64,000 nt of DNA from Streptomyces aureus (GCF_000725495.1 NZ_JNZD01000001.1:372001-436000), one strand, 5' to 3'. Positions 8,608-17,901 are shown, numbered from the stretch's first letter. The notes: generated by a model not told the origin, from the sequence alone. Made by a program: numbers and translations.

Positions 8608-8701
8608 GACAGCCGCCTCGGACAGCGGCTTCTTCCGGCGGCGGCTTTCGACAGCAGTTTCTGACCGCAGCTTTTGACAGCTGCTTCTGACAGAGGCTTC
8701 A
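8608..8701. repeat. Degenerate 13-bp tandem array
   Basis: Units start at 8608, 8621, 8650, 8663, 8676 and 8689, with a 16-bp variant at 8634. The consensus is gacagcagcttct. It sits between the ABC terminator and a small gene, and no reading frame uses it. Confidence 0.75.
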
Positions 8702-8753
8702 CCCCCGCCCGGGCACACTGACCGAACGGGACGCACGGCCGGGAGGAACGGGG

Positions 8754-9029
8754 ATGACGACCGAGGAACCAGGAGACGAGCGCCGGGACCGGACCACGGA
8801 CGGCTTCGGCGACGGGCCGCGCGACGCGGCGGGGGAGCCGTGGGACGACCTCGTGCTCGACGAGGACTTCATACGCTCCGCGGAGACCAACGAACCGTCG
8901 GCCCGCGCGCGGATGCTCGCCGCCCGCTGGCGCGAGGGCGGACCCGATCCGCAGCCCTGGCGCTCCGACGAACCGCCCGCCGGATGGTTCTTCAGCAGGA
9001 GCCGCCGGCGCAGATGGCGCGGCAGGTGA
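8754..9029 (+). CDS. Small acidic/basic hypothetical protein
   Basis: A 91-residue soluble protein with a GGAGG site seven bases before the ATG. The N-terminal half is acidic (WDDLVLDEDFIRSAETNEPS), followed by ARARMLAARWR, and the tail is strongly basic (FFSRSRRRRWRGR). The central DEDFIRSAET...ARARMLAARW block reads like a conserved helical unit, and similar small proteins recur in Streptomyces as far as I recall. No function can be assigned. The good ribosome site and codon bias make it likely to be real. Confidence 0.65.
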   Translation: MTTEEPGDERRDRTTDGFGDGPRDAAGEPWDDLVLDEDFIRSAETNEPSARARMLAARWREGGPDPQPWRSDEPPAGWFFSRSRRRRWRGR

Positions 9030-9143
9030 ACCCCGGCCGGGGCGGCATTTAATCAGTGGCGCCCAAGTCGGCCCACGGGCAGAGTGGTTGTGTACCCGCC
9101 GCCGCGAAGCGCCGGCGCCATGAACCGGGAGAGGAGCGCGACG

Positions 9144-9206
9144 ATGTCCAACGGGAAGAGTTCGTCGAGCTCCCGGCAGGGCAGCCCTCTGCGGGTTCCG
9201 GAGTAG
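9144..9206 (+). CDS. Candidate 20-residue micro-ORF
   Basis: ATG at 9144 opens MSNGKSSSSSRQGSPLRVPE and stops with TAG. A purine-rich gggagaggag sequence precedes it by about ten bases, which is good for a ribosome site. It lies 80 bp upstream of tRNA-Ser. It may be a leader peptide or chance; no family is recognised. Confidence 0.2.
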   Translation: MSNGKSSSSSRQGSPLRVPE

Positions 9207-9288
9207 TTACCCTCCGTCGAACCCGCTCGCAGGGGAGTTGCCCGGGGCGGCCGCTTCGAGCGCGCGTCACCGCGCGGGCCGCCCACCC

Positions 9289-9375
<87 letters not shown>

Positions 9376-9377
9376 CA

Positions 9378-9401
9378 CGACACAGCGACACAGCGACACA
9401 G
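9378..9401. repeat. 8-bp tandem repeat, three copies
   Basis: cgacacag is repeated exactly three times directly after the tRNA. The rest of the gap up to 9600 is rich in cgacac/gcgac words but shows no gene. Confidence 0.7.
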
Positions 9402-9600
9402 CCCACGATGGCCGCGACACGACGGCCGCCGCATGACACGCGCGGTCGCGCGATGGCCTGCCGCACTGGGCGGTGATCGCGTGAGACGGCGACGACGCGA
9501 GACGGTCGCCGCACAATACGGCGGCCGCGCGACACCATCGGTCGCCGTGTGACACAGCCGCCGCTGGACGCAACGGCCGAGCGGCACCGCGCCCCGGCCC

Positions 9601-10455
9601 CTACGACCGCGTCAGCAACCGCTCCAGGACAACCGCGATGCCGTCCTCCTCGTTCGAGGACGTCACCTCGTCCGCGATCGCCTTGAGGTCGTCATGGGCG
9701 TTGGCCATGGCCACCGAGTGCGCCGCCCAGGCGAACATCGGCACGTCGTTCGGCATGTCGCCGAAGGCGATGGTGTCGGCCGCCTTCAGGCCCAGACGCC
9801 GGGCCGCCAGCGACAGCCCCGTCGCCTTGGTCAGCCCGAGCGGCAGCAGCTCCACGATCCCGGGACCCGCCATCGTGACCCCGACGAGTCCGCCCGCGAC
9901 CTTCACGGCCACCGCCGCGAGCTCGTCGTCCGAGAGCGTCGGGTGCTGGACGTACACCTTGTTCAGCGGAGCCGACCACAGGTCCGCCGCGTCCCTGAGC
10001 GGTACGACCGGCAGCGCGCCCTCCAGCCGGCGGTAGCCGGGTCCCACCAGCACCTCGCCGTCGAGCCCGTCGCGGCTCGCGGCCAGCAGCAGCGGGCCGA
10101 CCTCCGCCTCGATCTTGGCGAGCGCCAGACCGGCCAGCTGCCGGTCCAGCGTCACGGACGTGAGCAGCCGGTGGTCCCCCGCGTCGTAGACCTGCGCGCC
10201 CTGACCGCACACGGCCAGACCGCGGTAGCCGAGCTCGTCGAGGACGTGTCGCGTCCAGGGCACCGCGCGACCGGTCACGACGATGTGGGCCGCGCCCGCC
10301 TCGGTGACCGCCGCGAGCGCCTCACGTGTGCGCGCCGAGACCGTCTCGTCGGGACGCAGCAGCGTCCCGTCGAGGTCGGTCGCGACGAGCCTGTACGGGA
10401 ACGTCCCGGGCCCGGTGGCCCCGGACGTCCCTGCCGAACCGGTGGAGCTGGTCAC
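9601..10455 (-). CDS. HAD-IIB (Cof-type) hydrolase
   Basis: A 284-residue haloacid-dehalogenase-superfamily phosphatase. Motif I is [10 protein letters not shown] with the nucleophile and acid Asp pair, motif II lies around VVTGR, and motif IV is [12 protein letters not shown]. The cap between residues about 90 and 200 is of the IIB class. Members dephosphorylate sugar phosphates or other small phosphates; the substrate here is unknown. The GTG start overlaps the serS stop (GTGA), so the gene is co-translated with serS. Confidence 0.88.
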   Translation of the reverse strand: MTSSTGSAGTSGATGPGTFPYRLVATDLDGTLLRPDETVSARTREALAAVTEAGAAHIVVTGRAVPWTRHVLDELGYRGLAVCGQGAQVYDAGDHRLLTSVTLDRQLAGLALAKIEAEVGPLLLAASRDGLDGEVLVGPGYRRLEGALPVVPLRDAADLWSAPLNKVYVQHPTLSDDELAAVAVKVAGGLVGVTMAGPGIVELLPLGLTKATGLSLAARRLGLKAADTIAFGDMPNDVPMFAWAAHSVAMANAHDDLKAIADEVTSSNEEDGIAVVLERLLTRS

Positions 10456-11729
10456 TTGGAGATCGGCTCCAGAACCTCACGGCCGCCCAGGTAGGGCCGC
10501 AGCAGCTCGGGCACCCGCACCGAACCGTCGGCGAGCTGGTGGTTCTCCAGGATCGCGACGATCGTCCGCGGGACGGCGCACAGCGTGCCGTTCAGCGTGG
10601 CGAGCGGCTGGACCTTCTTGCCGTCGCGCATCCGGACGGACAGGCGGCGAGCCTGGAAGCCGTTGCAGTTCGAGGCCGAGGTCAGCTCGCGGTACTTGCC
10701 CTGGGTCGGGATCCACGCCTCGCAGTCGAACTTGCGGGACGCCGAGGCGCCCAGGTCGCCGCTGGCCACGTCGATCACCTGGAAGGGCAGCTCGAGGCCG
10801 GAGAGCCACTGCTTCTCCCACTCGAGGAGCCGCTGGTGCTCGTTCTCCGCGTCCTCCGGGTCGACGTACGAGAACATCTCGACCTTGTCGAACTGGTGCA
10901 CACGGAAGATGCCGCGGGTGTCCTTGCCGTAGGTGCCGGCCTCGCGGCGGAAGCACGGCGAGAAACCGGCGTAGCGCAGCGGCAGCTTGTCCGCGTCGAT
11001 GATCTCGTCCATGTGGTACGCGGCGAGCGGGACCTCGGAGGTGCCGACCAGGTAGTAGTCGTCCTTCTCCAGGTGGTACACGTTCTCCGCGGCCTGGCCG
11101 AGGAAGCCGGTGCCCTCCATGGCGCGCGGGCGGACCAGCGCCGGGGTCAGCATCGGCGTGAAGCCGGCCTCCGTGGCCTGCGCGATCGCCGCGTTGACGA
11201 GGGCGAGCTCCAGGAGCGCGCCCACACCGGTCAGGTAGTAGAAGCGCGAGCCGGACACCTTGGCGCCCCGCTCGACGTCGATCGCGCCCAGGGCCTCGCC
11301 GAGTTCCAGGTGGTCCTTGGGCTCGAAGCCCTCGGCGGCGAAGTCACGGATGGTCCCGTGCGTCTCCAGGACGACGAAGTCCTCCTCGCCGCCGACCGGG
11401 ACGTCGGGGTGCACCAGGTTGCCGAGCTGGAGGAGGAGCCGCTTGGTCTCCTCGTCCGCCTCGTTCTGGTCGGCCTCGGCGGCCTTGACGTCGGTCTTGA
11501 GCTGCTCGGCCTGCTTCAGCAGCTCGGCGCGCTCGTCCGGGGTGGCCTTGGGGATCAGCTTGCCGAGCGACTTCTGCTCGGAACGCAGCTCGTCGAAGCG
11601 GACGCCGGAGGACCTGCGCCGTTCGTCGGCGGAGAGGAGGGAGTCGACGAGCGCGACGTCCTCTCCACGGGCGCGCTGGGAGGCGCGAACACGGTCGGGG
11701 TCCTCACGGAGCAGGCGAAGGTCAATCAC
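10452..11729 (-). CDS. serS: Seryl-tRNA synthetase
   Basis: This 425-residue enzyme charges tRNA-Ser with serine. It begins at GTG with [20 protein letters not shown]. Residues about 30-100 form the long antiparallel coiled-coil arm that grips the variable loop of tRNA-Ser. The class II core follows: motif 2 in [20 protein letters not shown], serine/ATP residues in HQFDKVEMF, and motif 3 in [20 protein letters not shown]. Length and motifs match typical bacterial SerRS. Its stop overlaps the HAD gene, and the DnaA-box region lies upstream. Confidence 0.97.
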   Translation of the reverse strand: MIDLRLLREDPDRVRASQRARGEDVALVDSLLSADERRRSSGVRFDELRSEQKSLGKLIPKATPDERAELLKQAEQLKTDVKAAEADQNEADEETKRLLLQLGNLVHPDVPVGGEEDFVVLETHGTIRDFAAEGFEPKDHLELGEALGAIDVERGAKVSGSRFYYLTGVGALLELALVNAAIAQATEAGFTPMLTPALVRPRAMEGTGFLGQAAENVYHLEKDDYYLVGTSEVPLAAYHMDEIIDADKLPLRYAGFSPCFRREAGTYGKDTRGIFRVHQFDKVEMFSYVDPEDAENEHQRLLEWEKQWLSGLELPFQVIDVASGDLGASASRKFDCEAWIPTQGKYRELTSASNCNGFQARRLSVRMRDGKKVQPLATLNGTLCAVPRTIVAILENHQLADGSVRVPELLRPYLGGREVLEPISK

Positions 11730-12347
11730 CCCTCAAGGCTACCGGTGCGGGCTTCGCGTCAACGAACCGATATTCCAGAGCGTGACCGCTGTCACGGTAT
11801 GAGTGAAATGCCGGACCGGATCCCTTGATCGTAGGGAAGCGTCATCACTTGATCACCGGGAAGCGTCTTCGGCTGATCGCCGGAGGGCGTCAAGGAAAAG
11901 GAGCCCGCTCCCTGGAACGGGGCAGGCGCCGCTTCACCGGTTGACCGGATTTGCTTGCGGGGGGCGGCACTTGCGCGGCGAGTTGTCCACAGGAGTGAAG
12001 GCTCCGCCTCAGTTATCCACAGGGTGTGTGGAAGATCTGTGGATGTCGGAATTGATCATTCCGATCCCGTTGTGGCGGCTGAAGAATTCCCGGCCCAAAC
12101 CCTCCGTACGCTCACTTTCGGGTGTAAATGATTCCCTCCATAGGGTTGATCAATGGAAAAGGGTAGACGAAGAGGGACGTGCGAGGGTGTGGACGGACTT
12201 GGGTCGAGTAGCCGATTTGTCGACCATGTAGTGCTTCGTTGTCGACTTGTCCCCAGGTCGAGAAGCGCACCTGTGGATAACTTTGTGGATGACAGGAATC
12301 GGCAGGCGGGGCCTGGGGGAAACGCTCCGGCGGGTGGGGTCCGCCGC
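11730..12347. other. 618-bp gene-free region between serS and pheA
   Basis: No convincing gene is present on either strand. The left third (11820-11900) holds imperfect direct repeats of the kind tgatcgnnnggaagcgtc at about 11826, 11849 and 11871. The rest holds the DnaA-box cluster annotated separately. Base composition is clearly less GC-rich than the flanking genes, notably at 12050-12180. Confidence 0.8.
11983..12292. promoter_or_regulatory. Cluster of about eight DnaA boxes
   Basis: Sites seen: TTGTCCACA 11983-11991 (+); TTATCCACA 12013-12021 (+); TCTTCCACA 12027-12035 (-, weak); ACATCCACA 12038-12046 (-, weak); CCGTCCACA 12188-12196 (-); TTGTCCCCA 12247-12255 (+, one mismatch); TTATCCACA 12272-12280 (-); TCATCCACA 12284-12292 (-). 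Three are perfect, and two more fit the relaxed Streptomyces consensus. No dnaA/dnaN genes flank it, so it is probably not oriC. S. coelicolor is reported to have high-affinity DnaA-box clusters outside oriC that titrate DnaA (cluster D78, from memory); this region is a candidate equivalent. Confidence 0.75.
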
Positions 12348-13283
12348 TCAGAACCGGCCGTCGGCGCAGCGCGCCAGCCAGTCCGACGCGGCGGAGAACT
12401 CGTCGTCTGAGGTTCCGGGCCGCAGCGTGCCCACGTCCTCGGGGGCGACGCCGGCCCGCGGATAGGAACCGAGAAAGCGCACCTGGGGGCAGATCCGCTT
12501 GAGACCCATCAGGGCCTCGCCCACCCGGCGGTCGGTGATGTGTCCCTCTGCGTCCACCGAGAAGCAGTAATTGCCGATGCCCCGGCCGGTCGGGCGGGAT
12601 TCGATCCGCATCAGGTTGACGCCGCGCACAGCGAATTCCTGGAGCAGTTCCAGCAGCGCGCCGGGGTGGTCGTCGCCGAGCCAGATGACCACGGACGTCT
12701 TGTCGGCGCCGGTGGGCGCGGCGGGCCGGGCCGGGCGGCCGACCAGCACGAACCGGGTCTCGGCGTTCGCCGCGTCGTGGATCTCGGTCACCAGCGGCTC
12801 GAGGCCGTACGTGGCCGCGGCGAACTCGCCCGCGAAGGCCGCGTCGTATCGGCCCTCCTGGACCAGCCGGGCGCCGTCCGCGTTCGAGGCGGCCGACTCC
12901 CACAAGGCGTCCGGCAGATGCGCGGCCAGCCAGTTGCGCACCTGGGGCTGGGCGACCGGGTGCCCGGTGACCGTCTTGACGTCCTTCAGCGCGGTGCCGG
13001 GCCTGACCAGCAGGGCGAAGGCGATCGGCAGCACGACCTCGCGGTAGATCATCAGCGGGTCGCCCTTGGCGAGTTCGTCGAGGGTGGCGGTGACACCGCC
13101 CTCGACGGAGTTCTCGATCGGCACGAGCGCGCCCGCGGCCTGGCCGCCGCGTACCGCGTCGAGCGCGGCCGGGACGGACACCATGGGGACCAGCTCCCGC
13201 GTCGCGGCCTCGGGAAGCGTGCGAAGGGCGGCCTCGGTGAACGTACCCTCGGGGCCCAGATAGGTGTAGCGCGTCGCCGACAT
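12348..13283 (-). CDS. pheA: Prephenate dehydratase
   Basis: This 311-residue enzyme converts prephenate to phenylpyruvate in phenylalanine synthesis. The catalytic periplasmic-binding-like domain (1-185) opens with YTYLGPEGTFTEAAL, and carries LVPIENSVEGGV and an AxxxTRF-type segment (NAETRFVLVG). An ACT domain (about 195-275) follows, with HPGALLELLQEFAVRGVNL and the ESRPTGRGIGNYCF region that binds Phe for feedback control. No chorismate mutase domain is attached, as usual in actinomycetes. It stands alone downstream of the DnaA-box region. Confidence 0.95.
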   Translation of the reverse strand: MSATRYTYLGPEGTFTEAALRTLPEAATRELVPMVSVPAALDAVRGGQAAGALVPIENSVEGGVTATLDELAKGDPLMIYREVVLPIAFALLVRPGTALKDVKTVTGHPVAQPQVRNWLAAHLPDALWESAASNADGARLVQEGRYDAAFAGEFAAATYGLEPLVTEIHDAANAETRFVLVGRPARPAAPTGADKTSVVIWLGDDHPGALLELLQEFAVRGVNLMRIESRPTGRGIGNYCFSVDAEGHITDRRVGEALMGLKRICPQVRFLGSYPRAGVAPEDVGTLRPGTSDDEFSAASDWLARCADGRF

Positions 13284-13435
13284 ACCGTCACCCTAATGGG
13301 CCCCGCCCGAAGCGTCCGACGCCTGCGGATCCCGGTCGCCGCGCCGGGTACGGGGTCCGGTACTGCGGTACGGGACGCGGTACCGGCCGGCGCCCACAGG
13401 GGCGGGCGGCCGGCGTTCAGGGGGGCGGGAGCCCG

Positions 13436-14743
13436 TCAGCCCTCCAGCAGTCGCTGCCCCACGTACTCGCCCTCCCCGGCGCCGCCCGGCACCGCGAAGA
13501 GGCCGCTCGACTCGTGGCGGATGTACTGCGAGAGCGCGTCGCCGCGGTCGAGCTTGCGCTGGACGGGGACGAAGCCGCGGACGGGATCGGCCTGCCAGCA
13601 CACGAAGAGCAGACCGGCGTCGGGCGTGCCGTCGGTGCCGATGCCGTCGTGGAAGGAGAACGGACGGCGCAGCATCGCGGCCCCGCCGTTCTGGTCGGGC
13701 CGCGTGATCCGGGCGTGCGCGTTGATCGGTACGGCCAGGTTGCCGTCGGCGTCGGTCTTGTCCAGGTCCATCGCGGTGGTCTCGGTGCCGCCGCTGAGCG
13801 GTGCGCCGGTGGACTTCCTCCGCCCGATGACGTCCTCCTGGGCCGTGCCCGAGAGCTTCTCCCAGTCGTCGAGCAGCATGCGGATCCGGCGGACGACGGC
13901 GTAGGAGCCGTTCGCCATCCATTCCGGGGTGCCGGAGGAGGGGACGAAGATCCGTCCGTCGAAGTCGGGCTCGGACGGCTTCGGATTGCGGGTGCCGTCG
14001 ATCTGGCCCATCAGATTGCGGGCGGTCATCGGCGCGGCGGTGGCACCCGGTGACCGGTTGAAGCCGTTCATCTGCCAGCGCACCCGCGCGGCGGAACCGG
14101 CGTCCTTCTGGACCGCGCGCAGAGCGTGGAAGGCGACGAGGGCGTCGTTCGCTCCGATCTGCACCCACAGGTCGCCGTTGGAACGGGCCTTGTCGAGGCG
14201 GTCGGAGGAGAAGTCGGGCAGCGGGTCCAGGGCGGCGGGGCGCTGCTTCTCCAGGCCCGTGCGGGCGAAGAAGCTGTGTCCGAAGCCGAAGGTCATGGTC
14301 AGGGACGAGGGGCCGGCGTCCCGCGCCACACCGGTGTCGCCGTGGTCCGCGGCCTCGCCCGCCATGAGCCGCCGGGCGGTCGCCGACCAGCGGCGCAGCA
14401 GTGCGGCGGCCTCCCTGCGGCCCGAGCCCGCCGTCAGGTCGAAGGCGACGAGGTGGCCGCAGGCCTGGAGGGCGTCGGTGATGCCCGGCTGATGTTTCCC
14501 GTGAAACATCGCCATGTCCGCGCCGACCGAGTTCAGCGGCACGGTCTTCTCCGGAGCGGGGGCCGCGGTGTACCCGACGGCGGCGCCGGCCGCTCCGAGG
14601 ACGAGCCCGGTGGCGCCGGCGGTGCCGAGCAGCCGGCGCCGGCTCATGACGCCCGTCGGGGTGTCCTCGGGCGAAGCGGGGCCGGAGGGCGCCGCCTGCC
14701 GGGCGGTGGGGGCGGAGGTCCCGGGGGTGGACTGGTCAGCCAT
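13436..14743 (-). CDS. Tat-exported Dyp-type heme peroxidase (EfeB-like)
   Basis: A 435-residue deferrochelatase/peroxidase. A twin-arginine signal SRRRLLGTAGATGLVLGA lies at about residues 35-52, after a Thr/Pro-rich lead. The family GxxDG motif appears as GQIDGTRNP (catalytic Asp), and NAHARITRP supplies the proximal heme His and distal Arg region. The ATG at 14743 is eight bases after the CopC-CopD stop. As the fourth gene of a copper operon it may handle heme or peroxide at the cell surface. An EfeU permease and EfeO are absent, so iron uptake by a complete EfeUOB system is not indicated. Confidence 0.9.
   Translation of the reverse strand: MADQSTPGTSAPTARQAAPSGPASPEDTPTGVMSRRRLLGTAGATGLVLGAAGAAVGYTAAPAPEKTVPLNSVGADMAMFHGKHQPGITDALQACGHLVAFDLTAGSGRREAAALLRRWSATARRLMAGEAADHGDTGVARDAGPSSLTMTFGFGHSFFARTGLEKQRPAALDPLPDFSSDRLDKARSNGDLWVQIGANDALVAFHALRAVQKDAGSAARVRWQMNGFNRSPGATAAPMTARNLMGQIDGTRNPKPSEPDFDGRIFVPSSGTPEWMANGSYAVVRRIRMLLDDWEKLSGTAQEDVIGRRKSTGAPLSGGTETTAMDLDKTDADGNLAVPINAHARITRPDQNGGAAMLRRPFSFHDGIGTDGTPDAGLLFVCWQADPVRGFVPVQRKLDRGDALSQYIRHESSGLFAVPGGAGEGEYVGQRLLEG
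14493..14508. promoter_or_regulatory. parS-like palindrome inside the Dyp peroxidase gene
   Basis: TGTTTCCCGTGAAACA contains GTTTCCCGTGAAAC, which differs at one base from GTTTCACGTGAAAC, the ParB-binding parS site of Streptomyces. It is coding DNA here (Met-Phe-His-Gly-Lys-His). Binding by ParB is inferred. Confidence 0.45.
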
Positions 14744-14751
14744 GGTCAGGT

Positions 14752-16755
14752 TCAGCCGATCTGCGCGTTCTTGTACACGGTGGCCTGGTCGATGTCGGAG
14801 GTGCGCACGGTCACCGCGATCTTCCACTGGCCCGCCATGGGGATCTGCACACCGCTCGCCGCCCAGTGCCCCGTGGCGACCCGGTCGGGGGTCACGGGCA
14901 GCGGTCCGACGTTCTTCGCGGTGAGGGTGAAGGCGACCTTGACCTCGGGGACGTCGAAGGCCTTGCCGTTGGGCCGGAGGACGAACACGTGCATCTGGTT
15001 GCCGCCGACACGGGCCGGGTCGAGGGTGACCTCCACCGTGCCCTTGCCGTCCTCGCCGCCGGTGTCGAACGGCATCTTGAGGGACAGCGGGCCGGAGCGC
15101 TGCGAGGCGGCCGCGGTGGCCTGCCGGGCGGCCTCCGCGGTGCGTCCCGGTTCGGTGGCCGTCAGCGCGGTGGTGACCGCGAGCAGCACGACGGCGACCC
15201 CGGCCTCGGCGAGTACCGAGCGCCGCAGGCCCGAGCGGTGCGGGTCGGCGTCACGGACCCGCTTGTCGCGGGTGGAGTCCAGGGCGGCCTGCTGCCGGGC
15301 GAGCTGGGCGGCGCGTCGGGAGTCGGCCGGGACGGTGGCGGGTGTCCGCACCGCGGAGCGCTGCTCCACGACGACGGCGGCTTCGGGAGCGGCGGTCTCG
15401 GCCAGCCGGCCCGTCCAGCGCCGGGAGATCCACGCGATGCCCACGAGGACGGCCACCAGGCCGATCTTGACGAGCAGCAGCCGGCCGTACGAGGTGCCGG
15501 TGAGCGCGGACCAGGAGCCGAGCTGGCGCCAGGACTGGTAGATCCCGGTCCCGACCAGGACGAGGACGGAGCCGAAAGCGAGGCGGGAGAACCGGCGTAC
15601 GGCGCTCGCCTCGATCGGGGTGTCCGCGGGAGCCCGGAACAGGGCCGTCACGAGGGCGGCCAGACCGCCGAGCCAGGTGGCGACGGCCAGCAGGTGCAGG
15701 ACGTCGACGGGCATCGCGATGCCGGGCTGGAGGCCGGTCGAGGCGTGCTCGGCCATGGCCCAGGTGGCGGCGAGACCGGCCGCGACGACGGCTCCGCCGA
15801 CGGCGAGTCCGAAGGTGAGGTCGTTCTTCTCCGCGGCCAGGTGAGCGGCCTCGGAGCCGTCCTCGGCGCCGGGGCCCTGAGCGGCCGTGACCTCGGCCTC
15901 CGCGACCCCGGCTTCCGTGATCTCGTCCTCGGCGCCCGTCTCCGGGCTTCCGGCCTCCCGCTCGTCCTCGTCGCGCCGGGCGTACGCGCCGAAGAGCACG
16001 GCGATGAACAGCGCCGCCGCGGCGAGCAGCAGCAGCCTCGACACCAGGGCGGCGCCCGACTTGGTCTGCAGCACCTCGCCGAGCAGGTTCAGGTCGAAGA
16101 TGTCGCCGACCTTGCCGGAGCCCACGTACGAGCCGCGCAGGAGCAGCAGGGCGAGGGTGGCGGCGGTCAGCGTGAGCCAGCCGCCGACGACGAGGCGCTG
16201 GAGGGGCCGAATGCCGGCGCCCCGCTGCCAGCAGGCCAGGACGAAGGCGGCGCCGCCGACGAGCACGATGAAGCCCGCGTAGGAGAAGTACCGCCCGGCT
16301 CCGTAGAGGAAGCCGACCACGCCGCCGCCCGCCGCCTGGCCGGACAGGGCGACGGAGGTCCCCGAGGGGGCGCCGATGGAGAAGGTGAAGGCGCCCGCGA
16401 CGGGGTGGCTGTCCGCGGAAACCACCTGGTAGGTGACGGTGTAGGTGCCGTCGGGCAGCCCGGGGCGCAGCTTCAGTCCGTAGGTGTCGCCGCCCAGGTC
16501 GCTCGCGCCGCCGGCGTCGACCCGCCCGCCCTTGGGGTCGAGGACCTGGAGCGAGTCGTCGTTCAGCGAGACCTGTTCGGAGAAGGTGAGCGAGACCTGT
16601 TCGGGTGCCTTGCCGACCACCGATCCCTGCGTCGGGTTGCTCCCGGTCAGCGCGGCGTGCGCGGAGGCGGGCGCGGCGCCCGCGAGGAGCGCGCCGGTGA
16701 CGGCGAGGAACAGCAGCAGGAGGGTCCTGAGGCGGGGAGCGATGGTCGGTGTCAC
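14752..16755 (-). CDS. CopC-CopD copper resistance fusion protein
   Basis: The 667-residue protein has a signal peptide ending ASA before His33, so the mature protein would begin with His, the Cu(II) ligand position of CopC. The CopC domain (33-130) also holds SADSHPVAG near its end. A linker with one helix leads to a CopD-type membrane domain with about eight more helices. An acidic loop of about 60 residues interrupts it around residues 260-325. The C-terminal 110 residues are extracytoplasmic (YtkA-like). The order is that of YcnJ-type copper importers. It lies 13 bp after the PCuAC gene, so copper delivery is the likely role. Confidence 0.88.
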   Translation of the reverse strand: MTPTIAPRLRTLLLLFLAVTGALLAGAAPASAHAALTGSNPTQGSVVGKAPEQVSLTFSEQVSLNDDSLQVLDPKGGRVDAGGASDLGGDTYGLKLRPGLPDGTYTVTYQVVSADSHPVAGAFTFSIGAPSGTSVALSGQAAGGGVVGFLYGAGRYFSYAGFIVLVGGAAFVLACWQRGAGIRPLQRLVVGGWLTLTAATLALLLLRGSYVGSGKVGDIFDLNLLGEVLQTKSGAALVSRLLLLAAAALFIAVLFGAYARRDEDEREAGSPETGAEDEITEAGVAEAEVTAAQGPGAEDGSEAAHLAAEKNDLTFGLAVGGAVVAAGLAATWAMAEHASTGLQPGIAMPVDVLHLLAVATWLGGLAALVTALFRAPADTPIEASAVRRFSRLAFGSVLVLVGTGIYQSWRQLGSWSALTGTSYGRLLLVKIGLVAVLVGIAWISRRWTGRLAETAAPEAAVVVEQRSAVRTPATVPADSRRAAQLARQQAALDSTRDKRVRDADPHRSGLRRSVLAEAGVAVVLLAVTTALTATEPGRTAEAARQATAAASQRSGPLSLKMPFDTGGEDGKGTVEVTLDPARVGGNQMHVFVLRPNGKAFDVPEVKVAFTLTAKNVGPLPVTPDRVATGHWAASGVQIPMAGQWKIAVTVRTSDIDQATVYKNAQIG

Positions 16756-16768
16756 GGTGATGCCTCCC

Positions 16769-17251
16769 TCAGCGTCCGGTCTTCGGGTCGTAGGTCGCGG
16801 GCTTCACGGGCATGGAGATCCTGACCGTGCCGGACTTGGCGAAGTGCAGTTCCACGGACACCTTCTCGCCCTGTCCGGGCTTGTGGGTGAGCTTTTCGAA
16901 CATGAGGTGGTTGCCGCCGCTGGCGAAGGTGAGGGTGCCGTCGGCGGGGACGGCGAAGGACGTCCGCTCCTCCATCGCGCCGTCCACGGTCGCGTGCATC
17001 GTCACGTCGTCCGCGAGGCCGCTGGTGACCGAGGTGAGGGTGTCGGCGCCGCCGGAGTTGGTGACGGTGAAGAAGCCGGCGGCCATCGTGGCCATGCTCG
17101 GGGCGGGCATGTAGGCGCCGGTGACCTTGAGTTCGGGGGCGGCCGGGGACGACGGGGAGCCGCCGTCGCCGCAGGCCGTGAGGGTGCCCGCGGCGGCCAG
17201 GACGAGGGAGCAGGCGGTGAGGAGTCCCGCGCGGCCCGTGCGGCGGCTCAC
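16769..17251 (-). CDS. PCu(A)C copper chaperone lipoprotein
   Basis: A 160-residue lipoprotein with lipobox LTAC and Cys27. The cupredoxin-like domain carries the Cu(I)-binding residues of the family: MHATVDGAM in the middle and HLMFEKL later (the HxM pair). PCuAC proteins carry copper to Cox2 together with Sco1. The start overlaps the stop of the Sco1-like gene by four bases and CopC-CopD follows 13 bp later, supporting a shared copper-delivery role. Confidence 0.9.
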   Translation of the reverse strand: MSRRTGRAGLLTACSLVLAAAGTLTACGDGGSPSSPAAPELKVTGAYMPAPSMATMAAGFFTVTNSGGADTLTSVTSGLADDVTMHATVDGAMEERTSFAVPADGTLTFASGGNHLMFEKLTHKPGQGEKVSVELHFAKSGTVRISMPVKPATYDPKTGR

Positions 17252-17901
17252 GGGGTCCTGCCCTCGACGATCTTGGGGAGGTCCTTGGTGTAGTCGCCGA
17301 CGGTGGCGCTCTCGCCGTAGAGCACGTAGCCCGCGTCGGTCTTCGGGGAGAAGGCGATGACCTGGGTGCCGTGGACGGAGACGGTCTTGCCGTTCTTGTC
17401 CTTGGTCGTCGGCTCGATGGTGATGCCGAGGCTGCGGGCGCCGGCCTGGATGGCGGCGAAGTCACCGGTGAGGCCGACGAAGTCGGAGTCGATGCCCTTG
17501 AGCCAGGCGCCGAGCGCGGCGGGGGTGTCGCGGGCCGGGTCGGTGGTGACGAACACGACGCGCAGCTTGTCCTGCTCGGCCTTCGGCAGCTGCTTCTTGG
17601 CGACGGCCAGGTTGTTCATCGTCAGGGGGCAGACGTCGGGGCAGTGGGTGTAGCCGAAGTAGACGAGGGTCGGCCTGCCCTTGGTCTCCGCGCGCAGGTC
17701 GTACTTCTTGCCGGCCGTGTCGGTGAGGACGAGGTCCGGCTTGGTGAAGGGGTTGTCGAGGACCGTGGCTGCCTTGGCCGCGCCGGCCGCGGCCGACACG
17801 TCGGCGACCGGCGTCCCGCTCCCGGTCTCGCTGCCGCAGGCGGAGAGGGTCAGGGCGGCGGCGGCGAGCAGCGCGGCCGCGGCGTACGTCTTCTTGCGCA
17901 T
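17248..17901 (-). CDS. Sco1/SenC/PrrC family copper chaperone
   Basis: A 217-residue lipoprotein (lipobox LSAC, Cys22) with a thioredoxin fold. The copper ligands are Cys87 and Cys91 in THCPDVCPL and the His of VSVHGTQV. Sco proteins insert copper into the CuA centre of cytochrome oxidase. It is the first gene of the four-gene operon that continues with PCuAC, CopC-CopD and the peroxidase. A short leader separates it from the terminator of the YcnI-like gene. Confidence 0.92.
   Translation of the reverse strand: MRKKTYAAAALLAAAALTLSACGSETGSGTPVADVSAAAGAAKAATVLDNPFTKPDLVLTDTAGKKYDLRAETKGRPTLVYFGYTHCPDVCPLTMNNLAVAKKQLPKAEQDKLRVVFVTTDPARDTPAALGAWLKGIDSDFVGLTGDFAAIQAGARSLGITIEPTTKDKNGKTVSVHGTQVIAFSPKTDAGYVLYGESATVGDYTKDLPKIVEGRTP

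Noticed and set aside
11983..12292. That the DnaA-box cluster is the chromosomal origin
   Set aside because: No dnaA, dnaN, rpmH or recF flank it, and the box number is lower than in Streptomyces oriC.
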